From: CAZMCT01 sp964564785
GTDB lineage: Bacteria > Planctomycetota > Phycisphaerae > UBA1845 > Fen-1342
DNA: 30,920 bases
Direction of reading: 5' to 3'
Assembly: GCA_964564785.1 (NCBI GenBank)
Contig: CAZMCT010000033.1
Location: 1-30,920 of the forward strand
In this document: positions 14,406 to 21,712 of the stretch, piece by piece
Layout of the letters: every line of letters starts with the position of its first letter
Position numbering within the stretch: the stretch's first letter is position 1
Program-made: the position numbers and the translations under genes
The notes under the pieces: generated by a model
Told to the model about the DNA's origin: nothing
The model's database searches: none
The model's input: the letters and a program-made list of their open reading frames with translations, nothing else

Positions 14406-15193
14406 ACGCACCGCCCGAAACCCGGCCGGCCGAAGCCCGCGCGGTCGCGATCGACATCCGCGACTTCTCGAAGTCGTACGGCGCTCAGCCGGCCGTGCGC
14501 GACCTCTCGCTCACGCTGTACACGGGCGAGGTCTTCGCGTTCCTCGGCCCGAACGGGGCCGGCAAGACCACCACGCTCAAGGCCACGACCGGCCTGCTGC
14601 GGCCGGACCGCGGCTCGATCGCCATCTGCGGCCTGGACATGAGCCGCCAGGCCCGCCAGGCCAAGCGCTTCCTGGCGTACGTCCCCGACCAGCCCTTCGT
14701 GTATGACAAGCTGACCGGCCGCGAGTTCATCCGCTTCACGCGCGAGATGTACGGCGTGCCCGAGGCCGAGGCGGCCGAGCGGCTGGCCGAGCTGAGCCGC
14801 AGGCTGGCGATGGACGGGTTTCTCGACCAGCTTTGCGAGACGTACAGCCACGGGATGAAGCAGAAGGTGGCGCTGGCGGCGGCCCTGATCCACGCCCCCC
14901 GGGTCCTGGTCGTCGACGAGCCGATGGTGGGGCTCGACCCGCGGACGGCGTATGTTACGAAGGAGATCTTCCGCAGCTTGGCCGACGGGGGCGCCACGGT
15001 CTTTATGAGCACGCACACGCTGGATGTGGCCGAACAGCTCGCCGACCGGATCGGCATCATCCACCACGGGCGGCTGATCGCCCTGGGCACGCTGGCTGAG
15101 CTGCGGCAACAGTCGCGCATGGACGGGCGGCTCGAGGACATCTTCCTGCGGCTGACCGACGAGGCGGGCGACGAGACGGCTCCGGCCGCGTAG
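14402..15193 (+). CDS. ABC transporter ATP-binding protein (ABC-2 exporter type)
   Basis: The 263-residue protein is a complete nucleotide-binding domain. It has Walker A GPNGAGKTT, a Q-loop region near YVPDQPFVYDKLTG, a divergent signature YSHGMKQK in place of LSGGQ, Walker B VLVVDEPMVGLD, and an H-loop in STHTLD. The C-terminal tail (LEDIFLRLTDEAG) is that of ABC-2-type drug, lipid or polysaccharide exporters, and the SHGMKQK signature is typical there too. No permease gene follows; the next gene is on the other strand. Either the permease is encoded elsewhere or the upstream membrane protein is part of the complex. The start overlaps the upstream stop by 4 bp. Confidence 0.93.
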   Translation: MNAPPETRPAEARAVAIDIRDFSKSYGAQPAVRDLSLTLYTGEVFAFLGPNGAGKTTTLKATTGLLRPDRGSIAICGLDMSRQARQAKRFLAYVPDQPFVYDKLTGREFIRFTREMYGVPEAEAAERLAELSRRLAMDGFLDQLCETYSHGMKQKVALAAALIHAPRVLVVDEPMVGLDPRTAYVTKEIFRSLADGGATVFMSTHTLDVAEQLADRIGIIHHGRLIALGTLAELRQQSRMDGRLEDIFLRLTDEAGDETAPAA

Positions 15194-15198
15194 CGCCT

Positions 15199-15280
15199 GA
15201 AAAGGGGACATTCTACTTTTCCAACCCACAGCGGCCTGGTACGCATTGGCGTCGCAGGAAAAGCGGAATGTGCCCTTTTC
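15199..15280. repeat. 82-bp REP-like palindrome with GAAAAGGGGACATTC arms
   Basis: Arms at 15199-15222 and 15257-15280 match at 21 of 24 positions as an inverted repeat, around a 34-bp loop. The sequence starts 6 bp after the ABC ATPase stop and ends 5 bp before the stop of the convergent prepilin-like gene, so it could also act as a terminator. Its GGGGACATTCTACTTTT arms are of the kind I recall as REP-type elements mobilised by IS200-like Y1 transposases. No transposase is present. Confidence 0.65.
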
Positions 15281-15284
15281 CCCT

Positions 15285-16133
15285 CTAGTTGCCGGTCGGG
15301 ACCTCGAGCGGATAACGGAACTCGCCGGTGGGTGATTCGTCGAAGCGATAGTCGACGTGGGGGTCGGCCTCGGGGTTCTCGACCCCCAGCCCGTTCCACA
15401 AGCTGTTGTCGCGGTAGACCTGCTGCGGCTCGATGCGCTGGACATGGCCGTCGGCGAAGCAGGCGTTTGCGCCACCGCGATGACGATCGGAGATGTAGCT
15501 GCGCCGTTTGCGCCAAGCATAGGGCTCGTTGTTGGCGAGGTCGTAAGCGCCGAGCGACCGGAGCGGCAGGAACGTCGGATCAAGCGTGTAGCCGTGATTC
15601 CCCAAGCGGTCCTGGTGGTCCGGGCCGTCCTTGCTGTATGGCAGGGTCCAGCCCGTGCCGTCGGAGCAGGCGAAGGCGATCGTTTGCGCCGGGTTGCGGA
15701 CGTCGCGCACGGGGAAGCACTCGAACGGCGGAGGAGTGGCCCCGGAGGCCGGGTCCCACGGGCCCAGCGTGCGGCCGCTGCCCAGATACTTGTAGTTGTA
15801 CCCGTACGAGTTGTTGCGCCCGACGAGCCAGTCCGGCACCGAGGCGCAGCTTTTCTCGAGGACCGTGTCGCCCAGCATCTCGCGCATCGCCTGGAACCAG
15901 CGCAGGCGCACGCCGCCGGGAAAACGCCACTGATGAACCGGGTAGCACCGGTGGGTGTTGTGATAGAGCGTCATGCCCAGCCCGAGCTGGCGGACGTAGG
16001 TGCCGCAGGCGACGTCGCGGGAGAGCCGGCGGGCCTGTCCGAGGGCGGGCAACAGTACGGAAATGAGGACCGCGATGATGGCCACGACCACCAGGAGTTC
16101 AATGAGCGTGAACGCCGAGCGCCGGGTTCGCAT
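15285..16133 (-). CDS. Prepilin-like protein with N-terminal methylation site and H-x9-DG motif
   Basis: The protein starts with a type IV prepilin leader (MRTRRSAFTLIELLVVVAII), in which cleavage precedes Phe and Glu follows at +5. A hydrophobic helix continues to about residue 32. The C-terminal half contains HRGGANACFADGHVQRI, the H-x9-DG signature of the planctomycete DUF1559-like pseudopilin family. These proteins occur in great number in planctomycetes; a role in a type II secretion-like pseudopilus or surface structure is presumed. The length of 282 residues is normal. ATG 16133 has GGAG 9 nt upstream. The compact GspE-like ATPase at 3.7 kb could serve it, but nothing else of the machinery is near. 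Confidence 0.92.
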   Translation of the reverse strand: MRTRRSAFTLIELLVVVAIIAVLISVLLPALGQARRLSRDVACGTYVRQLGLGMTLYHNTHRCYPVHQWRFPGGVRLRWFQAMREMLGDTVLEKSCASVPDWLVGRNNSYGYNYKYLGSGRTLGPWDPASGATPPPFECFPVRDVRNPAQTIAFACSDGTGWTLPYSKDGPDHQDRLGNHGYTLDPTFLPLRSLGAYDLANNEPYAWRKRRSYISDRHRGGANACFADGHVQRIEPQQVYRDNSLWNGLGVENPEADPHVDYRFDESPTGEFRYPLEVPTGN

Positions 16134-16589
16134 GAGCAGAATCTCCAGGGGGCCTGTGTACGCGGCGGCCCTCAGTGGACGTGCACAACGATCCCGCGCT
16201 GCTCGTTGTCGTTGGGCTTGCCGTTTGATCTGAACACGATGTTCATCGGCAGGCTGCCGACATCGAGCTGGGCACTGCGCGGGGCTGCCTGAGGCGCTTG
16301 CCGATGTCGACCGGCACATATCCGCGTGAGGCGCGACGCCCGCGGCGCCCACGCGGGCCGCCCCGGAAGGAATCCTGCGCGGGTTTCTGCCATGCGGCAT
16401 GGCTGCTCCACTCCTCAGACGGTGCCCGCCGACCGCCGGCGCGCCGGACTGCCGCCGTGGGACGCGAGGACGCTACCCAGGCGAAAGCGCGGTTCGCGTC
16501 ACGAGACGGTTAGCTCCCCGTTTTTCCGCCGGGCCCGGTCGTCGCTCGGCATGACCCGCGGGCGTGCCGGACGCCCGCCGGGGCCGACG
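16134..16589 (-). other. 456-bp gap with a possible gene relic
   Basis: No intact gene is convincing here. On the minus strand the stretch 16172-16250 reads as a protein-like C-terminus (LDVGSLPMNIVFRSNGKPND … GIVVHVH, stop at 16172). Its upstream continuation in the same frame is R/A/P-rich and looks out of frame, while another frame reads ASRGYVPVDIGKRLRQP just before it. This would fit a frameshifted remnant of a small gene in front of the prepilin-like gene. A GCGGGCGT…ACGCCCGC hairpin at 16558-16578 follows the stop of der without a T-run. Confidence 0.3.
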
Positions 16590-17945
16590 CTACGTGCCGC
16601 CTGATGAGGATGGCGGCTCGGGGCCGCTGCCCGCACCCCGCGGGCGAAACAGCATGCGGATCGGGACTTCCTTGAACGGCGTCAGCTCGCGCAGGCGGTT
16701 CTGCATGAAGCGGCGGTAATCGTCGCGGACCAGTCCCGGGTCGTTGCAGAAGAACACGATCGTCGGCGGGGCGACCGCGATCTGCGTCGCGTAGTAGATC
16801 TTCACCGGCTTCGTGCCGCGCTTCGGGCTCGGGCCGCGCAGCGCGAGAATCTCCTGCAACGCCGCGTTCAGCCGCCCGGTCGTCAGCCGCTGCCGGGCCT
16901 GGTTGTGCAGGCTCTGAGCCAGGTCGACGGCCGCGTAGACGTTCCGGCCGGTCTTGGCCGTGAGGAACACGACCGGGGCGTAGGAGATCTGCGGCAGCAC
17001 GCGCCCGAGGTACTCGTCGAAGTCGCCCGGCTTGGCCCCGGTCTCCTGCGCCAGGTCCCACTTGTTGATCGCAATCACGATCGGCTTGTACTCGTCGAGC
17101 ACCGCCGTGGCCAGCTTCAGGTCCACCTCCGCGACCGGCACCAGCGCGTCGATCAGCAGCAGCACCACGTCGGCCCGGCGGATCGAGCGCAGGGCCCGCG
17201 TGTACGAGTAGAAGTCGATGTCGCTCATACTCGACTTCTTGCGCACGCCCGCCGTGTCGATCGCGACGAACGGCCGGCCGTCGCGCTCGAACCGCACATC
17301 CACCGCGTCGCGGGTGGTGCCGGGGATCTCGCTGACGATCATCCGCGGCTCGCCCGCCAGGGCGTTGACCAGCGTACTCTTGCCGGCGTTGCGCTTGCCG
17401 ACGATAGCCAGCTTCATCTCCGGCGTTTCGAGCTCGGTCGCGGCCGCGTCGCCGACGAGGGCGAAAATGCGCGCCAGCAGCGCCGCGCGGCCCTGGCCGT
17501 GCAGAGCCGAGACCGCCAGCGGCTCGCCCTGGCCCAGCCGGGCGAATTGACCGACCTCAGGCTCGTGCCGCGGGCTGTCAACCTTGTTCACCGCGACGAT
17601 CACCGGCCGGGCGGTCTGCCGCAGCCGCTCGGCCACGGTCGCATCCAGCGGCGTGAGGCCGTCGGTCACGTCGACCACGAACACGATCAGGTCGGCCCGC
17701 TCGAGCGCGAAGCGGATCTGTTCTTCGACGTGCTGCTCGAGATGGTCGGCGTCGACGACCCCGATCCCGCCGGTGTCGACGAGCTCGCAGTAGCGGCCCT
17801 CGTGCTCGAGCACGGTCGAGACGCGGTCGCGGGTAATGCCGGCTCGCGGGTCGACGATGCTGATCCGCTCGCGGGCCAGGGCGTTGAGCAGCGAGCTCTT
17901 GCCGACGTTGGGGCGGCCGACGATGACGACCAGCGGCAGCGACAT
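16590..17945 (-). CDS. der: Ribosome assembly GTPase Der (EngA)
   Basis: Der has two GTPase domains in tandem and helps mature the 50S subunit. The 451-residue protein shows the first G1 motif GRPNVGKS at 10-17 with DTGG and NKVD, and the second G1 motif GKRNAGKS with IDTAGVRKKSSM and NKWD. The C-terminal KH-like domain follows (KPVKIYYATQIAVAPPTIVFFCNDP … YRRFMQNRLRE). Length and order are normal. ATG 17945 lies 6 nt after a TACCAT box and has no Shine-Dalgarno, so the gene may have its own leaderless transcript as well as read-through from nuoN, which ends 59 bp upstream. Confidence 0.97.
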   Translation of the reverse strand: MSLPLVVIVGRPNVGKSSLLNALARERISIVDPRAGITRDRVSTVLEHEGRYCELVDTGGIGVVDADHLEQHVEEQIRFALERADLIVFVVDVTDGLTPLDATVAERLRQTARPVIVAVNKVDSPRHEPEVGQFARLGQGEPLAVSALHGQGRAALLARIFALVGDAAATELETPEMKLAIVGKRNAGKSTLVNALAGEPRMIVSEIPGTTRDAVDVRFERDGRPFVAIDTAGVRKKSSMSDIDFYSYTRALRSIRRADVVLLLIDALVPVAEVDLKLATAVLDEYKPIVIAINKWDLAQETGAKPGDFDEYLGRVLPQISYAPVVFLTAKTGRNVYAAVDLAQSLHNQARQRLTTGRLNAALQEILALRGPSPKRGTKPVKIYYATQIAVAPPTIVFFCNDPGLVRDDYRRFMQNRLRELTPFKEVPIRMLFRPRGAGSGPEPPSSSGGT

Positions 17946-17951
17946 GCTCGT

Positions 17952-17957
17952 ATGGTA
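17952..17957 (-). promoter_or_regulatory. TACCAT box, putative leaderless promoter of der
   Basis: TACCAT ends 6 nt before ATG 17945 on the minus strand. The context CCCGCTTACCATACGA almost repeats that before ATG 13521. Confidence 0.4.
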
Positions 17958-18004
17958 AGCGGGCGGCGCGTGGGCGGCAGGCCGGCCGACGGGGCGCCGC
18001 GGAA

Positions 18005-19618
18005 CTAGGGGACCGCGGGTGGCACAACCGCGGGCGGGCCGGCCGGTGCCGCACGCGGGCCGGTCAGTGCCGCAGACGCCGTGACCCGCGTGGTCGGGGA
18101 CGCGAGCTCAGCGGTCGCGGCGCGGCCCTGGGCGAGCAGCGCACCGGGATAGAACATGAAGATCAACGTCAGGAAGCCGCATAGCAGCGCCCCCATGTGC
18201 GGCGCCTCGCGGGTGGCGGCGTGGGCCGGCTGGTCACTTTCGTACAGCAGGGCGGCTGCGATCACCCGCAGGTAATACGCGGCCGCCAGGGCCGAATTGA
18301 GCACGCCCAGCACGACCAGCCCGATCAGCCAACCCCGGACATCGGCCGGTCCAAGCTGCGCGGCCGCCAGGGCGCTGCCGAACAGCCCGAGCTTGCCCCA
18401 GAAACCCGGTGTGGGCGGCAGACTCATCAGCGTGAACATCGCGAGGACCAGCAGCAGCGCCAGGCCCGGCTGGCGGCGGAGCAGCCCGGCCACGTCGCGA
18501 AGCGTCTCCGCCGGCTGGCCGCGCACCCGCAGCAGTCCGAGCACGGCGAACGCGCCCAGGTTCGCGATCCCGTAGATCACCACATAGAAAAGCACGCCCG
18601 ACGTGCCGTCGCCAAAGCTGCCGAACGCATCCTCGCCCGCCAGCGGCCCGGCCAGCACGCCGACCAGCATGTAGCCCGAATGCGCCACGCCCGAGTACGC
18701 CAGCAGCCGCTTGATGTTCGTCTGCCGCAACGCCAGCACGTTGCCGACCGTCATGCTCAGCGCCGCGACCCACCACAGCAGCCAGAACACGGCCGGCCGG
18801 TGCGACTGCCACTGCCCGGTGAGCAGCACGATCTTGAAAATCGCCACGAAACCGCCGAGCTTCGGCACGAAACCCAGAACGCCCGCCACGCTCGGCGCCG
18901 CCCCCTGGTACACGTCCGCCACGTAGAAGTGCAGCGGCACGGCCGCGATCTTGAACAGCAGACCGCCCAGCGCGAATACGACGCCGATCGTCGCCAGCCC
19001 CCCGGCCAACGTGCCGGGGCGCGTCAGCGCGGCCGCGACCGCGTCGATGGTGCCGGTCAGCGACATGGTGCCGGAGACGCCGTACAGCAGCGCCAGGCCG
19101 TACGCCAGCACCGCGGCCGAAAGGGCCCCGAGATAGAAGTACTTCGTGCCTGCCTCCAGCGCCCGCACGTTCGCCCGGCTCAGCGCGACCATGATGTAGT
19201 TCGGGATGCTGACCAGCTCGACGGCCAGGAAGAGGATCACCAGGTTATCGGCCGGCCCGACCAGCAGCAGGCCGGCCAGCGAGAACAGCAGCATGGCGAG
19301 GAACTCGCCGCGTTCCTTCTCCTGGGCCTGCGACCAGTTCACGAGCGTGAGCAAGATGCCGAGCTCGAGCCCGGCCAGGCGGACGAAATACGCCAGCGGG
19401 CCATACGCCAAGCCGCTGCCGCTGGGGGGGGCGTCGGCGGCGCGTCCACCCACAAGCGTGAAGACCAGCGCCGTCACGAGCGTGAGCAGGGCGGTCCAGG
19501 GCAGCGTGCGACGACCGGCGTCACCCGCTTGGCCGAAGAGCAACACCGCACAACCCCCGATGAGCAGGACCAGTTCGGGCGCGAGGGCGGCGAGCGGAAT
19601 GGGCGGGGTCAGCGGCAT
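18005..19618 (-). CDS. nuoN: NADH-quinone oxidoreductase subunit N
   Basis: NuoN is one of three antiporter-like proton-pumping subunits of complex I in the cytoplasmic membrane. The 537-residue product has about 14 transmembrane helices and the family markers: Glu in LAVELVSIPNYIMVAL, the lysine-bearing LFKIAAVPLHFYVADVYQGAAPSVAG, and NIKRLLAYSGVAHSGYMLVG with its conserved Lys. The C-terminus is Pro/Ala-rich after the last helix (PRAAPAGPPAVVPPAVP). The start at ATG 19618 overlaps the end of nuoM by 10 bp, so the two are coupled. That end of nuoM is itself the repeat-derived extension described separately. Length is slightly above the usual 480-500. Confidence 0.95.
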   Translation of the reverse strand: MPLTPPIPLAALAPELVLLIGGCAVLLFGQAGDAGRRTLPWTALLTLVTALVFTLVGGRAADAPPSGSGLAYGPLAYFVRLAGLELGILLTLVNWSQAQEKERGEFLAMLLFSLAGLLLVGPADNLVILFLAVELVSIPNYIMVALSRANVRALEAGTKYFYLGALSAAVLAYGLALLYGVSGTMSLTGTIDAVAAALTRPGTLAGGLATIGVVFALGGLLFKIAAVPLHFYVADVYQGAAPSVAGVLGFVPKLGGFVAIFKIVLLTGQWQSHRPAVFWLLWWVAALSMTVGNVLALRQTNIKRLLAYSGVAHSGYMLVGVLAGPLAGEDAFGSFGDGTSGVLFYVVIYGIANLGAFAVLGLLRVRGQPAETLRDVAGLLRRQPGLALLLVLAMFTLMSLPPTPGFWGKLGLFGSALAAAQLGPADVRGWLIGLVVLGVLNSALAAAYYLRVIAAALLYESDQPAHAATREAPHMGALLCGFLTLIFMFYPGALLAQGRAATAELASPTTRVTASAALTGPRAAPAGPPAVVPPAVP

Positions 19619-21561
19619 GCGGGTCCCCCGGGGCTTGCGTCGCGCGACGAGAACAGGACCGCCCCGGATGCGACGGGCACCCCGGCTATGTCATTCCGAG
19701 GCAGTCGCGGCGGCGACCGAGGAGGGACCTGGGCGCGGCTGGAGATCGGCTCTGATTCGCGCGCCGTGCCTGCGCCCGGCCCGCCCCGGATCGGAGCCCG
19801 AAGCGCAAGCGCGGGACCGGTGAAGCCGCTCCGGCCGTCCAGGCTCGCCGGGGCGTTCTCCAGCCGCGGCCAGATGCCTGGCTCGTTGCGCTCGCTCGGA
19901 ATCACAGCGTGGGTGGGCGCGCTCGCGATGGCAGGCGATCCGAGGCGGCTCAGAACCGGCGCACGCACGCTTTCGCGGGCCACGGCCTCCGGCCGGGCGC
20001 GGTCGGGGATCTGCACCTGAAGCGCCGGGTCGAGCGTGTCGGTGATGAGGCGCGGGGCGACGCCCAGCAGCACGGCCGCGAGCGCGAGCGGGGTCAGGAT
20101 CGCGATTTCGCGGGCGCTCAAGTCGCGCGGGAGCGTGCTCAGGTCGGGCGTGCCGGCCGGCTCGCGCAGCGGGCCGAACAGCACCCGGCCGGTCGCGTAG
20201 AGCAGGTAGATCGCACCGAGGACGATGCCGAAGGTCGCGACCGCACCGAACCCGCGGCCGAGCACGGCGGAGTTGAACGCGGCCAGCAGGACGGTGAACT
20301 CGCTGACGAAGCCGTTGAGGCCGGGCAGACCGACGCTGGAAAGGACAAAGAGCACGAAGAAGAACGCCAGCACCGGCATGCGGCGGGCGAGGCCGCCGAG
20401 CTCGTCGAGGTTGCGCGTGTGATAGCGCTCGTAGATCATGCCCACCACGAGGAACAGCGCCCCGGTACTGATGCCGTGGTTGACCATGTAAAGCACGGAG
20501 CCGGAGAGGCCGACCGGGACGAAACTGAACAGGCCGAGCATGCAGAAGCCCAGGTGAGCGACCGACGAGTACGCGACAAGCTTCTTCACGTCGCGCTGCA
20601 CCCAGCAGCACAGCGAGCCGTACAGGATCCCCGCGACGGCCAGCACCCCCATGACGCGCGCCCACGCCAGCGCTCCGTCCGGCACCATCGGCACACTGAA
20701 GCGCAGGAAGCCGTACGTGCCGAGCTTCAGCAGCACGCCGGCCAGCAGCACGCTGCCGGCGGTCGGGGCCTCGGTGTGGGCCAGCGGCAGCCACGTGTGC
20801 AACGGCCAGAACGGGACCTTGATCGCGAACCCGGCGAAGAACGCCAGGAACAGCAGCGACTGCTCGGTCAGGGTCAGCCCGTCCGGCCCCAAGGCCAGCG
20901 ACGAAAGCCGCACGAGGTCGAAGTCGACGATGCCGCTGCCGTCGAGCTGGGCGGCGCGCACTCCGAGGTACAAGATGCCGGCCAGCGTGAGCATGCTGCC
21001 GACGAAGGTGTACAGGAAGAACTTGTTGGCCGCGTAACGCCGCTCGGGCCCGCCCCAGATGCCGATCAGGAAATAGAGCGGCACCAGCGTGAACTCGAAG
21101 AACACGTAGAACAGCAGCAGGTCGCGGGCCGCGAACACGCCGAACATGCCGGTCGTCAACGCCAGCAGCCAGGCGTAATACTCGGGCACGCGGTGGCGGA
21201 TGCCGCTCAGGCTGCACGCGACCGAGAGCGGGACCAGCAGGCCGGTGAGCAGCACCAGGGGGGCGCTGAGCGCGTCAAGTCCCAGGTGATAGCGCAGGAC
21301 CAGGCCGGTCTCGAGCGCGCCGTCCGCGGCCCGCGGTCCCACTGCGATCCACACGGCATTTGTCTCGCCCACGAGCCCGCGCGCGCCGGCGGGGCCGCTG
21401 ATGGCCAGCGGCAGGCCGAACCACAGGCCGAGACTCAGCACGAAGACGAGAATGCCGACCGCCAGCGCGATGCGCGGCGCCCAGCGCGGCGGCACGACCC
21501 ACGCCACGAGCGCCGCCGCCAGCGGCAGGAAGATCAGCAGGTTGAGCGCGAACGGGGCCAT
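19609..21561 (-). CDS. nuoM: NADH-quinone oxidoreductase subunit M with repeat-derived C-terminal extension
   Basis: NuoM is the second antiporter-like pump subunit. The core is clear: FFEFTLVPLYFLIGIWGG with the essential Glu, IKVPFWPLHTWLPLAHTEAP, VAYSSVAHLGFCMLG and the last core helices ending near PLALAAVLLGVAPRLITDTL (about residue 530). ATG 21561 is taken as the start; GTG 21582 would add seven residues. The predicted protein is 650 residues, against 490-520 for the family. From about residue 553 it reads through a palindromic repeat (VIPSERNEPG … PPRLPRNDIAG) and then another 27 residues until it meets nuoN. The tail has no transmembrane segment and is rich in P, S, R and A. Whether it is made, trimmed or tolerated is unknown. 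Confidence 0.93.
   Translation of the reverse strand: MAPFALNLLIFLPLAAALVAWVVPPRWAPRIALAVGILVFVLSLGLWFGLPLAISGPAGARGLVGETNAVWIAVGPRAADGALETGLVLRYHLGLDALSAPLVLLTGLLVPLSVACSLSGIRHRVPEYYAWLLALTTGMFGVFAARDLLLFYVFFEFTLVPLYFLIGIWGGPERRYAANKFFLYTFVGSMLTLAGILYLGVRAAQLDGSGIVDFDLVRLSSLALGPDGLTLTEQSLLFLAFFAGFAIKVPFWPLHTWLPLAHTEAPTAGSVLLAGVLLKLGTYGFLRFSVPMVPDGALAWARVMGVLAVAGILYGSLCCWVQRDVKKLVAYSSVAHLGFCMLGLFSFVPVGLSGSVLYMVNHGISTGALFLVVGMIYERYHTRNLDELGGLARRMPVLAFFFVLFVLSSVGLPGLNGFVSEFTVLLAAFNSAVLGRGFGAVATFGIVLGAIYLLYATGRVLFGPLREPAGTPDLSTLPRDLSAREIAILTPLALAAVLLGVAPRLITDTLDPALQVQIPDRARPEAVARESVRAPVLSRLGSPAIASAPTHAVIPSERNEPGIWPRLENAPASLDGRSGFTGPALALRAPIRGGPGAGTARESEPISSRAQVPPRSPPRLPRNDIAGVPVASGAVLFSSRDASPGGPACR
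19691..19905. repeat. 215-bp palindromic repeat inside the 3' end of nuoM
   Basis: The ends are inverted copies. One begins TCATTCCGAGGCAGTCGCGG (19691). The other, read on the minus strand from 19905, begins TGATTCCGAGCGAGCGCAAC. Both arms continue to a shared CGCGGCTGGAGA (19735-19746 on one side, 19855-19866 on the other). It belongs to the widespread type of repeat whose translation gives SERxE … RND. Related copies lie at 21585-21690 and 23902-24007. Confidence 0.75.
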
Positions 21562-21584
21562 TACGAACAAGCGCCTCGGCACGT

Positions 21585-21690
21585 GTCATTCACCGGAGGT
21601 CGCCGCAACCACCGGCGAGGAGTCTGGCCGGGGATGGCTACACTCTCCATCCGCAGCCGGATCCCTCGTCGCTGCGCTCCTCGGGATGCC
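21585..21690. repeat. Palindromic repeat in the nuoM-nuoL gap
   Basis: Imperfect inverted ends (GTCATTCACCGGAGGTCGCC and, from the other side, GGCATCCCGAGGAGCGCAGC) enclose an inner GGATGG/CCATCC pair. It is the same family as the element in nuoM and fills nearly all of the 151-bp gap 21562-21712. Confidence 0.65.
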
Positions 21691-21712
21691 ATCGTCGCAG
21701 CCACTCCCGCCT

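Noticed and set aside
14054..15583. 509-codon minus-strand frame opposite the ABC ATPase
   Set aside because: It crosses the REP-like palindrome and two genes and has no recognisable motif.
18197..20020. 607-codon plus-strand frame opposite nuoN/nuoM
   Set aside because: The composition (R, Q, H, D) is typical of antisense translation of hydrophobic genes, and there is no start signal.
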